Shown here: piece by piece, positions 33,923-41,805 of the stretch
Layout of the letters: each line of letters opens with the position of its first letter
Position numbering within the stretch: position 1 is the first letter of the stretch
Assembly: GCA_026710545.1 (NCBI GenBank)
Contig: JAPOQU010000046.1
Span: 1-56,608, forward strand
Length of the DNA: 56,608 nucleotides
Direction: 5' to 3'
From: Gammaproteobacteria bacterium
Lineage (GTDB): Bacteria; Pseudomonadota; Gammaproteobacteria; Eutrophobiales; Eutrophobiaceae
Translations under genes and position numbers: made by a program
The notes under the pieces: generated by a model
What the model saw: only the letters and a program-made list of their open reading frames with translations
Database searches by the model: none
What the model was told of the DNA's origin: nothing

Positions 33923-33950
33923 TTATCAGAACATCACTTCCTGCCCTTTC

Positions 33951-34706
33951 TCAGTAGGTCTTGAGAATTTTCCCGTAGGGCAGGTCGGCCGTCATTCTCG
34001 CATATTTGGCGTCGACAATCTGCACTACCGGCAAGTTCACATCGGATATTCTGTCAACTTCCAGCGATGCCGAACCGTTGTATAACTCGTCCTTGCCATC
34101 AGGGCCCTTGTGGGGGACGCCGGTAAACAACACCGAGTTCAACTGCGCCACGGCGGGCGTATCGCTGCCCTCGACATCGGGGATGACTTTAAGGACCGCG
34201 AGCGGCAGTGCCTCCAGTTCCGAAGCGGGCAGGTTTCTATCCGGAAGAAAAAAGGTTTTGGCGACTATGTGGCCCGGTTTGACCTCCACAATACCCTCGA
34301 TCTCACCGGTCCCGTGCTTGATCAACTCGATACGGTGGGCGAGTTTTTTTCCGAAACCCCAGACTTCCCGGCCTATGATGAGGGCATTTTCCGTCGTCAC
34401 GTACACGGCGTTGGTGTAACCGTATACCTGGCCTTCATGCATACACAGGATCCCGGTGTATACCTCGCCGTAAGGGCCGCCGCTGGTACTGATATTATTG
34501 ACTTCCAGCACCATGAACGCGGTTGCAGGTTCAATCAGTTCAAGCTCCGGCGGCATGATATCAAGTGCCGCATCTTCATCGGTCAGGTAGGTAATCACCA
34601 GCGCTTCGGTATCGCGGTAATACCAGGGGCCTTTCTTGTAAGAAGCATTGTGTGCGGGCATTGTTGAGCCCCATTGATCGGGTGTCAGTCTTCCCATTTT
34701 TGCCAT
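33951..34706 (-). CDS. acetoacetate decarboxylase family protein (1)
   Basis: 251 residues of the acetoacetate decarboxylase (ADC) fold. REVWGFGKKLAHRIEL contains the paired lysines (Lys120, Lys121) in the place of the Schiff-base lysine of ADC, so imine chemistry on a keto substrate is possible. The family also includes enzymes with aldolase-dehydratase or unknown reactions, so acetoacetate need not be the substrate. GGAGA lies about 9 bases before the ATG. A promoter with the TAGGCCA motif is 85 bases upstream. A second intact member lies 1.5 kb to the right and a dead one directly downstream. Confidence 0.88.
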   Translation of the reverse strand: MAKMGRLTPDQWGSTMPAHNASYKKGPWYYRDTEALVITYLTDEDAALDIMPPELELIEPATAFMVLEVNNISTSGGPYGEVYTGILCMHEGQVYGYTNAVYVTTENALIIGREVWGFGKKLAHRIELIKHGTGEIEGIVEVKPGHIVAKTFFLPDRNLPASELEALPLAVLKVIPDVEGSDTPAVAQLNSVLFTGVPHKGPDGKDELYNGSASLEVDRISDVNLPVVQIVDAKYARMTADLPYGKILKTY

Positions 34707-34791
34707 GATGATAATCTCCGCTGTTGCTTTGTCCTTTATGTGTAAAGAATGTATATCTTCAAATCAAATAATATTTGATAAAGTGTTGGTG

Positions 34792-34820
34792 AGTATAGGC
34801 CAAACTATTTATTTTTGCAA
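34792..34820 (-). promoter_or_regulatory. promoter of ADC-like gene (1) with GGCC motif
   Basis: On the minus strand TTGCAA (34815-34820), N17, TATACT (34792-34797). The four bases before the -10 box are GGCC (34798-34801), within TATAGGCCAAA on plus. The surrounding 25 bases resemble the receptor promoter at 44.05 kb (GTGAGTATAGGCCA in both). Confidence 0.65.
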
Positions 34821-34911
34821 ACTGTTCAGTTAGTCATTTAACCTACTGAATAGTATAATAAATCAGAGGTATTATAGCGTTTTTTATATAAAAGATCATA
34901 AGATACGTATG

Positions 34912-34940
34912 TTAAAATTAGGCCAATGGCATAATAATAT
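34912..34940 (+). promoter_or_regulatory. probable MFS promoter with GGCC motif in the spacer
   Basis: TTAAAA (34912-34917), 17 bases, TAATAT (34935-34940); the spacer starts TTAGGCCAATGG. The gene starts at 34997. The -35 box is weak, so an activator at the motif is possible. Confidence 0.45.
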
Positions 34941-34996
34941 TCATTATCCACGGGACGATAGTCAATCAGCCGGCGCAGGTAAAGTTAAAAACGATA

Positions 34997-36154
34997 ATGC
35001 AGCATTCCAGTAAAAAATCTGGTATTGCCTTAATAATTGCGGTCGCGGCCGGGACATATGTCAGTATCACCTCGTCTAATTTCTCCCCGCTATTAATCGG
35101 CATATTAGCGGACTCAGGCATAGTAGCTGAAATTACCGGAGCCTATATTTTAGCACTTGAAATTTGTGCCATCCCTGTTGCGACGCTCGTAGTATTGCCT
35201 TTCATACAGCATGTTAATCGGCAAAGGTTAGCAATTGCAGGTGTTATGTTCGCTACGATTGCTCAATTGATCAGTCCGTTTTTCCTGGAGAATTATGAGC
35301 TCTTCCTGACACGTTTTTGTGTTGGGCTTGGGCTGGGTTGTGTTTATGCCGCGGTCAATTCAGTAGGCGCAACGTCCGAATATCCGGATAAGGTATTTGG
35401 CTATTCAACAGCTATTACATTTCTCCTGTACGCAATTACGCAACCACTGATGTCCATGATCATCGGGAGTTTTGGGTTTGGCGGTGCATGTATCTTTCTT
35501 ACGGTAGCAGGATTGATGTCCCTGCTGTTTATTCGCAACTTTCCCAGTGAGCCCAGCATAGTCAAGCAGCAAAAAATAGAGGTGCATTGGCGCTATTACA
35601 TTGCCTTACTGATTACAATTATATTAATTAATCTTGCCGCCGGTACAACCTGGGCATTTGTGGAAAGAGTAGGCGTCAGCAGGTTTGGATTGGATATTGA
35701 AATAATCGGTTTGATTCTCGGGACAGGAACAGCAGCCGGGGTAGTGGGGGCTTATTCAGCTTCATGGGCTTATACCCACCTGGGTCGCATAAATTCAATA
35801 TTGTTTGGCCTGGTCTTGTTTGGAGCGACAAGTTACGGGATCACAAATTCAACTACAATACCAGCCTATACCGGCAGTATAATTCTTTACTGGTTTATCT
35901 ATCTGTTTCTTTATCCGCTGCTGTTCAGCGCTGCTGCTGAGCTGGATCGTTCCGGACGTCTGGCTACCGTTACCGGTGGTTTATTATGGTTTGCTGTTGG
36001 CATCGGACCTGCGGTTGGCGGACTGATTGCTTCCCGATATAGCTACGGCGTGATTGGATGGTTCAGTTTTTTCTGTTGCGTTCTGGCAGTGCCTTTTTTC
36101 TATAGGGTAGGCCGGTACTTGGAGACCCGTTATGAAAGCTCTTCAAAAGCTTGA
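34997..36154 (+). CDS. MFS transporter
   Basis: 385 residues with about twelve hydrophobic helices (for example GIALIIAVAAGTYVSI, ICAIPVATLVVLPFI, GFGGACIFLTVAGLMSLLF, YIALLITIILINLAAG), a two-times-six layout and a short charged central loop (SEPSIVKQQKIEVHWR). This fits a major facilitator permease. GC content is lower than in its neighbours and the codon use is AT-richer, so it may have a different origin. Substrate unknown; the shared promoter motif suggests it moves a substrate or product of the island. Confidence 0.88.
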   Translation: MQHSSKKSGIALIIAVAAGTYVSITSSNFSPLLIGILADSGIVAEITGAYILALEICAIPVATLVVLPFIQHVNRQRLAIAGVMFATIAQLISPFFLENYELFLTRFCVGLGLGCVYAAVNSVGATSEYPDKVFGYSTAITFLLYAITQPLMSMIIGSFGFGGACIFLTVAGLMSLLFIRNFPSEPSIVKQQKIEVHWRYYIALLITIILINLAAGTTWAFVERVGVSRFGLDIEIIGLILGTGTAAGVVGAYSASWAYTHLGRINSILFGLVLFGATSYGITNSTTIPAYTGSIILYWFIYLFLYPLLFSAAAELDRSGRLATVTGGLLWFAVGIGPAVGGLIASRYSYGVIGWFSFFCCVLAVPFFYRVGRYLETRYESSSKA

Positions 36155-36211
36155 GTTTTTACCTTTGGTCAAGCGGAATACGAAAGGATAAAACAGGTGG
36201 TATTCAGTCCG

Positions 36212-37045
36212 TCAGCGAATCGCCCTTATTGCCTGTATGTTCCCCGCTGAGGCCTCTGCTTCTGCCGCTTCGAACTCTTCCGCCGTGTAGGTCTTCAGGA
36301 TCTTCGGGTACTCCAGCACGGAGTCATAGCGCGAAAATTTGAACGATGCAACACCGCGAATGGGCAACTGAAGGTCGGACGGCCACCCGAAGGCGAGATG
36401 TCCGGGGCCGCTATAGACCATGGCACGGCCCTGCGCATCAACGTGAGGATGGACCGGATACGGCTGAGAGACGAGTTGCGCCAGGGCAGGACGGTCTCCA
36501 CCCTCAGAATCAGGGAATGTCTTGAGAAATATCATCGGAATAGACTGGTGCGCGCCCAGTGCTTCCGCCGGCTCGTGCGTAGCCGGCCGCATGACGGCAC
36601 ATGCTGCCCGGTCACCGTTCTTGATCTCCATGATCGCCTGGATGTCCCCATCCTCGTGCTGAGTAACCTCGATGCGCTCAGCGGTCTTCTTGCCACATCC
36701 AACGATTTCCCGGGCAACCACCCGGGAAGCGACGCCGCTCGTGTACACGGCCGGGATGTAACAGCAGTCTTCTCCCTGCCACTTGCACATGATGCCCATG
36801 TAGGCCTCGCTATAGGGCCCCAGCGTCGTCCAATGGTTGTCCGCAATTGAGACGAATGCCGTCGCCGGCTCGACAAGCTCGAGATCCGGAGGCATGAGGC
36901 TGCGCGCCGCATCCTCGTCTGTTTCAAATTCAATGATGATCCCTTCGGTGTTGATATAATACCAGGGACCCTTGGATGCACAGGAGTCATGAACCGGCGA
37001 GAATGGACCCCACCTGTCCAGCGTAAGCGTACCCATTTTACCCAT
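36212..37045 (-). CDS. acetoacetate decarboxylase family protein (2)
   Basis: 277 residues from ATG 37045, which follows GAGGAGA by 9 bases; the open frame to 37111 runs into the promoter. REIVGCGKKTAERIEV carries the paired lysines (119, 120). The opening KMGTLTLDRWGPF and C-terminal YPKILKTYTAEEF show clear paralogy with copy (1), at roughly half identity by eye. The C-terminus is some 25 residues longer and ends AIRAIR. Role as for copy (1); the two may act on different keto intermediates. Confidence 0.87.
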   Translation of the reverse strand: MGKMGTLTLDRWGPFSPVHDSCASKGPWYYINTEGIIIEFETDEDAARSLMPPDLELVEPATAFVSIADNHWTTLGPYSEAYMGIMCKWQGEDCCYIPAVYTSGVASRVVAREIVGCGKKTAERIEVTQHEDGDIQAIMEIKNGDRAACAVMRPATHEPAEALGAHQSIPMIFLKTFPDSEGGDRPALAQLVSQPYPVHPHVDAQGRAMVYSGPGHLAFGWPSDLQLPIRGVASFKFSRYDSVLEYPKILKTYTAEEFEAAEAEASAGNIQAIRAIR

Positions 37046-37082
37046 CTTTCTTATTCTCCTCTGTTGGTTGAGGCTGATATAG

Positions 37083-37111
37083 AATATAGGCCATTGGCTA
37101 AGTCTTATCAA
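37083..37111 (-). promoter_or_regulatory. promoter of ADC-like gene (2) with GGCC motif
   Basis: On the minus strand TTGATA (37106-37111), N17, TATATT (37083-37088), with GGCC (37089-37092) directly before the -10 box. The leader to the start codon is about 30 bases. Confidence 0.65.
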
Positions 37112-37120
37112 GTCTCAACA

Positions 37121-37149
37121 TTGTTGATAACAGGTCCGGTGCTTATAAT
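37121..37149 (+). promoter_or_regulatory. promoter of the SDR gene
   Basis: TTGTTG (37121-37126), N17, TATAAT (37144-37149), 61 bases before the SDR start codon. The TAGGCCA motif of the divergent gene is 30 bases upstream of this -35, where a regulator could affect both directions. Confidence 0.6.
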
Positions 37150-37209
37150 GTTAAAAATAAACTAAATAAACTATGCGCAATAAAATAAAACTTCAGGAAA
37201 GGTATTTTT

Positions 37210-38004
37210 ATGCATATTGATCTGAGTGATAAGCGTGCGCTGGTTACTGGAGGAGCTTCAGGTATTGGCGCTGCGATTGCCGAAGTATTTGCTGACTCGG
37301 GGGCACATGTCGCCGTTCATGCCCGTACCCTTGCGAAAGCGGAAGCAACTGTAGAACAGATTAAGGCGGGTGGCGGGCAGGCCTTTGCTGTTGAAGCCGA
37401 CCTGACCGACCCGGCGGCTATCGAAGCCATGTGTGATGCCGGGGTCAAGGGACTCGGCGGCATCGACATCGTCATGAATAATGCCGGCCTGTATATCCCG
37501 GAAGCAATGGTGGAAAGTGACATCGATACCTGGCGCAGGACCATGGCGGTCAACCTGGAAGCGCCGCAACTCATCACCAGGATTACGCTTCAAACCATGA
37601 TCGAACAGGGCACGGGGGGAAGGCAGTTATATGTCTCGTCGGTAAGCGCAATCATGGCGGAAGTACTGGGTAGCCCTTATTGCGCATCCAAGGCAGGGCT
37701 GAATGCCCTGGTCAGATGCCTGGCCGTAGAAGCCGGCCAATACGGCATAACCGCAAACAGCATCAACCCCGGCTGGGTGGATACGCCTATGGCGAGGAAG
37801 GCGTTTGACGATATGAAGGAAGAAGGGCAGACGCTTGAAGAGATAATTGAAGAGAGTATGAGTGATAATACCCTTGGTGTTGTCATCAAGCCGGCGGATA
37901 TAGCCGCCATGGCGGCCTATCTCGCCAGTGAGCATGGTCGTTGTATTACCGGGCAGGATATCAATATCTGCGCCGGCTTGAGCCTCGTACGCTACGGAGA
38001 CTGA
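37210..38004 (+). CDS. short-chain dehydrogenase/reductase (1)
   Basis: 264 residues of the classical SDR type. TGGASGIG binds the nucleotide, NNAG follows, and the catalytic Ser-Tyr-Lys set ends in YCASK (Tyr157, Lys161). The segment ARTLAKA after the second strand suggests NADP rather than NAD, without certainty. AGGAAAGG precedes the ATG. It is divergent from ADC-like gene (2) and ends at a palindromic repeat shared with the convergent Rieske gene. It would oxidise a hydroxyl or reduce a ketone of an unknown intermediate. Confidence 0.92.
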   Translation: MHIDLSDKRALVTGGASGIGAAIAEVFADSGAHVAVHARTLAKAEATVEQIKAGGGQAFAVEADLTDPAAIEAMCDAGVKGLGGIDIVMNNAGLYIPEAMVESDIDTWRRTMAVNLEAPQLITRITLQTMIEQGTGGRQLYVSSVSAIMAEVLGSPYCASKAGLNALVRCLAVEAGQYGITANSINPGWVDTPMARKAFDDMKEEGQTLEEIIEESMSDNTLGVVIKPADIAAMAAYLASEHGRCITGQDINICAGLSLVRYGD

Positions 38005-38019
38005 TTACAACGTATAGTT

Positions 38020-38086
38020 GGGGTCAGAGTAAAATCTTGAAGAACATTGCCGGTGGCAGGGTCAGGGATGATTTTACTCTGACCCC
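38020..38086. repeat. GGGGTCAGAGTAAAATC palindromic element
   Basis: 17-base arms at 38020-38036 and 38070-38086 with a 33-base loop. It lies between two convergent genes (SDR and Rieske oxygenase) and could serve as a two-way transcription stop although it lacks a T-run. Confidence 0.88.
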
Positions 38087-38097
38087 GAGTATTCTAT

Positions 38098-39240
38098 TCA
38101 AATGTTACTCAGGCGCCTGGCCAGGTAACGCTGAAAATAAAACAAGCAAGCTTCCTTGGCACTGAGGGGACCTGCTTCAGCATAGCGTGAGCCGATGGTT
38201 CTTTGCAGCCGCCAGGTGGCCTGGTAATCCTCCGGGTTGAGCACCTCGAAAAATTCCCTGTTGTAGCGGCTTAACTCGTCATTCAGTTCTTCTTCAGGTA
38301 CCAGGGCGCCCATCATTACGCGGGTACGGTCGATGCTGAGGGGCAGGATCCGTTTCCAGAAGACAATCCCCGGTGATGCATCGACGGTGCTTGACGGATA
38401 AATAACATAGGTCAGCGTCTCTTCCCTGTCCCGTGGTTCGATGTCTGCGCTCCAGCGCTCCATCAGGTCGGCGTAGATCGGCGCCTCAGCGCGTACCAGG
38501 TCCAGCATCAGCGGCGTACGCAACAGGCTCCAGTTCTGCTCATCCTCGCCGCAGTGCGAGTCGTCACCAGGCATCCACGGCTGCAGGGTCTCCGGGTGCA
38601 GGGTGCGGTGATGGTGCGCCTCGGCGTTGTTTTCCATGGTCAGCTTCCAGTTCCCCTCCCATATTTCGTCGTACATCGAGGAAATCCGCATCCTGTCGAT
38701 GTGGTAGGGAGCCAGCCGGTCACCCAGTTCCTGCAACCGCGGCGCCAGGGGTTCTGCGTCGGGATCGAGATTGACAAAAATGAAACCGAGCCAGGTTTCC
38801 AGCCTGAATTCCGGCAGCCGGCAGTTGTCCTTATCCAGGATACGGCTTTCACTCATGTTGGTTGCGCCCATTAACCTGCCGTCAAGCCGGTAGGTCCAGC
38901 CGTGGTAGGGGCAGGACAACCGCGCTGCGTTCCCCTGTCCCATGACAACCTGCATATAGCGGTGGCGGCAAACGTTGGAGAGCGCCCGCAGCCTGTTATC
39001 GGTCCCGCGTACCACGACCAGCGGTTCGCCCGCCAGTTCGATGGTGAAGTAATCGCCCGGATTCTCAGCTTCTTCTTCGCGCCCGACACAGATCCAGTCG
39101 CGGCGGAACAGGTGTTCGAGTTCGAGTTCGTAGAACTCTTCGGACAGGTATGCCTGCGGCGGCAGGCCCCGGGCTTCCTCAAGGGGAGTGGAGAGCGACT
39201 TTGCCAGCGTGTCGATTAACACTCGGGTTGCAGCTTGCAT
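38098..39240 (-). CDS. Rieske non-heme iron oxygenase, alpha subunit
   Basis: 380 residues. The [2Fe-2S] Rieske motif is Cys91-x-His93 ... Cys110-x2-His113 (CRHR and CPYHGW). The catalytic iron site is in NWKLTMENNAEAHHHRTLH, with Glu207, His210 and His215 in the usual pattern; the tyrosine normally before the first histidine is His209. The layout is that of the choline monooxygenase/glycine-betaine oxygenase and ring-hydroxylating group. No ferredoxin or reductase gene is adjacent, so electrons come from elsewhere. With the cupin and FAD enzyme upstream it forms a minus-strand group of three genes. Confidence 0.93.
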   Translation of the reverse strand: MQAATRVLIDTLAKSLSTPLEEARGLPPQAYLSEEFYELELEHLFRRDWICVGREEEAENPGDYFTIELAGEPLVVVRGTDNRLRALSNVCRHRYMQVVMGQGNAARLSCPYHGWTYRLDGRLMGATNMSESRILDKDNCRLPEFRLETWLGFIFVNLDPDAEPLAPRLQELGDRLAPYHIDRMRISSMYDEIWEGNWKLTMENNAEAHHHRTLHPETLQPWMPGDDSHCGEDEQNWSLLRTPLMLDLVRAEAPIYADLMERWSADIEPRDREETLTYVIYPSSTVDASPGIVFWKRILPLSIDRTRVMMGALVPEEELNDELSRYNREFFEVLNPEDYQATWRLQRTIGSRYAEAGPLSAKEACLFYFQRYLARRLSNI

Positions 39241-39284
39241 TTCAACCAGTATCCCGGTTCAGGATGACATAGTTCCGGAGCGTC

Positions 39285-39629
39285 TTAACGCCATTCCACC
39301 GGTTTATCCGATACCAGCATGGTGATGTCTTCAAAGTCATCGCTCATTTCGAAATCGATAGTAGTCCCTTCTTCAACATACAGGATGTCGCCTACGCCTA
39401 TCGAAAAGTTCTCACCTCCATGGACATTGACTTTGGCGGAACCCTTGAGCACGAAGGCAAATTCGTCAAAGGGGTAGGTGAAGGTATGTTTTCCGGCTTC
39501 CTTGAAAGCAACGATTGCCCGTGTCTTGTCGGCTGACCGGTAGAAAACATGTTCTCCGCCGCCGAATTCCGGTGTCAGTTCCCAATCAACGTCTTTCATG
39601 TTAAAGCGTAATGCTTTAGGTGTGTTCAT
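39285..39629 (-). CDS. small single-domain cupin
   Basis: 114 residues with one cupin barrel. FKEAGKHTFTYPFDEFAFVLKG resembles cupin motif 1 with reduced metal ligands, and the second motif is around FSIGVGDILYVEEGT. The group resembles ethanolamine-utilisation EutQ-like and other small cupins; the reaction is unknown. GGGGGTGAA stands before the ATG. It lies between the FAD enzyme and the Rieske oxygenase, 44 bases from the latter, so they are probably cotranscribed. Confidence 0.82.
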   Translation of the reverse strand: MNTPKALRFNMKDVDWELTPEFGGGEHVFYRSADKTRAIVAFKEAGKHTFTYPFDEFAFVLKGSAKVNVHGGENFSIGVGDILYVEEGTTIDFEMSDDFEDITMLVSDKPVEWR

Positions 39630-39666
39630 GCTTCACCCCCATTGTTCATATTAAATCGGTAACAAT

Positions 39667-41625
39667 CTATGTATTTATTATTTCCATAACCTGTAGCGCC
39701 GCGCGCTCCCCATGTTCAACTGCGCCAAACCACTCCTGGATGCCCTTGTGTTCCGAGTGACCAAAGGCAATACGCCCGAATGGCCTGGTAATAACCTGCT
39801 GCAGGGCCGGCTTGCCATCGTTACCATGGAATAATCCCGGGACTGCAGCGACATAGGAGTGGCCCCAACGGTTCACGATAATGCCGGCGATATCTTTTTC
39901 ATCATCGAAACCCAGCGGGCCAAACATGGTGGTCAACTGTCGGCGCACCGACGCTTCGATATCGGCATAGCTTTTTGACATCAGTTCCCATCTTATTGCC
40001 GCCGCTTGTTCCTTCGCAGGTAATCCCGGTTTGGTAAACCCGGCGTAAAAGGTCAGGACAACCGGTTTTTCAGGGTTGAGCGGAGGCTGGTTGTCACCAA
40101 AAACCAACGGCCGCCTGATATTGCAGAACCCGCCGAGGCCATTATCCGTGAAGAAATGACAGGCGCTCACCCCTAATTTTGCCATTGGCTTCCAGTTCCT
40201 GAGCGCTACATTGACGATCATGTTGGAACCATAAACCATTTGACCGAAAGCATCTTCATATTCGCCAGGCAGGTCCTGGATAATATGCTTGTTTACCCAG
40301 CCGCCAATAGCAGAGACAGCGCCTTGGGCCCTGACACGATAGACTTTGCCATCCTTTTGATAATAGACCGTAACGCTCTTTGCCCTGGCCGGGGCACCAT
40401 CATGCTCGACACGAACAGCTGTAGCGTTTAAACGGATTCTCACCGGGTTGCCCGGGTTATCAAAATTATCAAACCGATATGCCGAATCATGAATCTCTGC
40501 AAAGCGCGTCCCGCCTGAAATCGCGTTCGGCAACACCTTCTTCAGCATGAGACGATAGATCGCATCGTTGCCTCCGGGGAACGAGAAAATGCCGGCAACC
40601 TCCTTGTCATCAGAAGGCACCCGGTACAGTGATTTGTCACCGAAGCCTTTATCAAACCCCGGTAATGCAGACATCATTGCGTAGCGAGCGGATATTGCAT
40701 CGCAACCCATCCCCGAGGTGGTAGAGAGGGTTATGGACAGCAGTTTGATTACACGGGGTTGAATATGGAGAATGTCTTCAAGATATTCCCGGTAGGTGAT
40801 ACTGTCCAGCCACTGGGACCAGTCGTCTCCGGCTTTATTGACGCCGGTTCCCTCACGCAGGCGCTTCAGGTCCGCTTTCTCAGCCGCTGAAAAAGCCGTG
40901 CTTGCATACGCATTCTGGCTGGAATCTACATCCCAGTAGGATTCCTCCAGACCGAAGGTCTCCTTGTCAAAGAAGTAACCCGCGCTCGCCGCCTGTTCGG
41001 CAATACCCAGCATAGGCAGGTAATTTGTCGGGGATAACCTCAGCTCACCCTTGTAGCCTTCCAGGGTCTGGAATTCCGGGTGGCGCGGGATTTCCAAATC
41101 ATTAAACAACTCGTCATACCAGTCACCCTTGACAGCGGGAACAACGGTAAGGTTCGACCCTTGCGGACCGGTGATTTTATAGCCGTCGACGATAAATTCG
41201 TTACGCTTTGCTTCGCCGCCCGGAAGGGCGTGGTTTTCCAGGATAAGGCAGGTTTGTCCCGGCCTGGATTCCTTCAGGAAAGTGCGGGCGGCTGACAAGC
41301 CGGCGAAACCACCGCCGATGATGACAAGATCGTATGCTTCTCCGGTGTCGACCGCACCACGCAGTATCCCGTCAATTTGTTTGTCACGTATCAGGTGGGC
41401 GGCGCTGGTGGTACTTTCAGTGTTGCCGTTTGCGCGGGCGTAATCGCCAACACCGGCATAGCCGTCCCAGGGGTGAACCGTCTCCGCGTGATGTTGTGCA
41501 GGTGTATCACCCGGCCTGGCCATCGCCGTATTGGGCGCCGGCATGCTCAACAGCATGGCGCCGGAACCGATCAGCGTTCCTTTGACGAAGTCACGGCGGG
41601 TAATATCGCTGTCATATTTCCTCAT
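39667..41625 (-). CDS. Tat-exported FAD-dependent oxidoreductase, spermidine-dehydrogenase-like
   Basis: 652 residues from ATG 41625 (AGGTGG six bases upstream; a TTG at 41631 is also in frame). The N-terminus carries a twin-arginine signal, ITRRDFVKGTLIGSGAML, cleaved near NTAMA, so it is exported folded to the periplasm. The FAD motif is DLVIIGGGFAGLSAART, followed by LENHALPGGEAKRNEF. The long middle part and GHSEH near the C-terminus resemble proteins annotated as spermidine dehydrogenases, but substrate assignment on that basis is weak. It begins the FAD-cupin-Rieske group and is preceded by the terminator of the receptor gene. Confidence 0.82.
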   Translation of the reverse strand: MRKYDSDITRRDFVKGTLIGSGAMLLSMPAPNTAMARPGDTPAQHHAETVHPWDGYAGVGDYARANGNTESTTSAAHLIRDKQIDGILRGAVDTGEAYDLVIIGGGFAGLSAARTFLKESRPGQTCLILENHALPGGEAKRNEFIVDGYKITGPQGSNLTVVPAVKGDWYDELFNDLEIPRHPEFQTLEGYKGELRLSPTNYLPMLGIAEQAASAGYFFDKETFGLEESYWDVDSSQNAYASTAFSAAEKADLKRLREGTGVNKAGDDWSQWLDSITYREYLEDILHIQPRVIKLLSITLSTTSGMGCDAISARYAMMSALPGFDKGFGDKSLYRVPSDDKEVAGIFSFPGGNDAIYRLMLKKVLPNAISGGTRFAEIHDSAYRFDNFDNPGNPVRIRLNATAVRVEHDGAPARAKSVTVYYQKDGKVYRVRAQGAVSAIGGWVNKHIIQDLPGEYEDAFGQMVYGSNMIVNVALRNWKPMAKLGVSACHFFTDNGLGGFCNIRRPLVFGDNQPPLNPEKPVVLTFYAGFTKPGLPAKEQAAAIRWELMSKSYADIEASVRRQLTTMFGPLGFDDEKDIAGIIVNRWGHSYVAAVPGLFHGNDGKPALQQVITRPFGRIAFGHSEHKGIQEWFGAVEHGERAALQVMEIINT

Positions 41626-41682
41626 CTGCAACCACCTGTATGAACTACTGCATGATAATCATTAACTGAAGTAAGCGGCAAT

Positions 41683-41723
41683 AAAAAAAGCCATGACACA
41701 ATACCTTGTGCCATGGCTTTTTT
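41683..41723 (-). terminator. intrinsic terminator of receptor (4)
   Basis: AAAAAAGCCATG and CATGGCTTTTTT pair around an inner CACA/TGTG stem; A-run and T-run on either side make it work in both directions. It lies about 85-120 bases beyond the receptor stop. Confidence 0.85.
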
Positions 41724-41737
41724 GCTATGTAACTTCC

Positions 41738-41761
41738 GGGGACAGAATTAATTCTGTCCCC
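41738..41761. repeat. GGGGACAGAATT palindromic element
   Basis: A perfect 24-base palindrome with arms GGGGACAGAATT and AATTCTGTCCCC between receptor (4) and its terminator. Confidence 0.9.
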
Positions 41762-41805
41762 GGCAACGTGCTGTATACCAATTCCGGTCTGTCACTGATA
41801 TGTCA

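Noticed and set aside
33708..33950. Empty intergenic region between TetR and the decarboxylase-like gene
   Set aside because: Translation of the minus strand showed a clear C-terminal remnant of a third family member, so most of it is a pseudogene.
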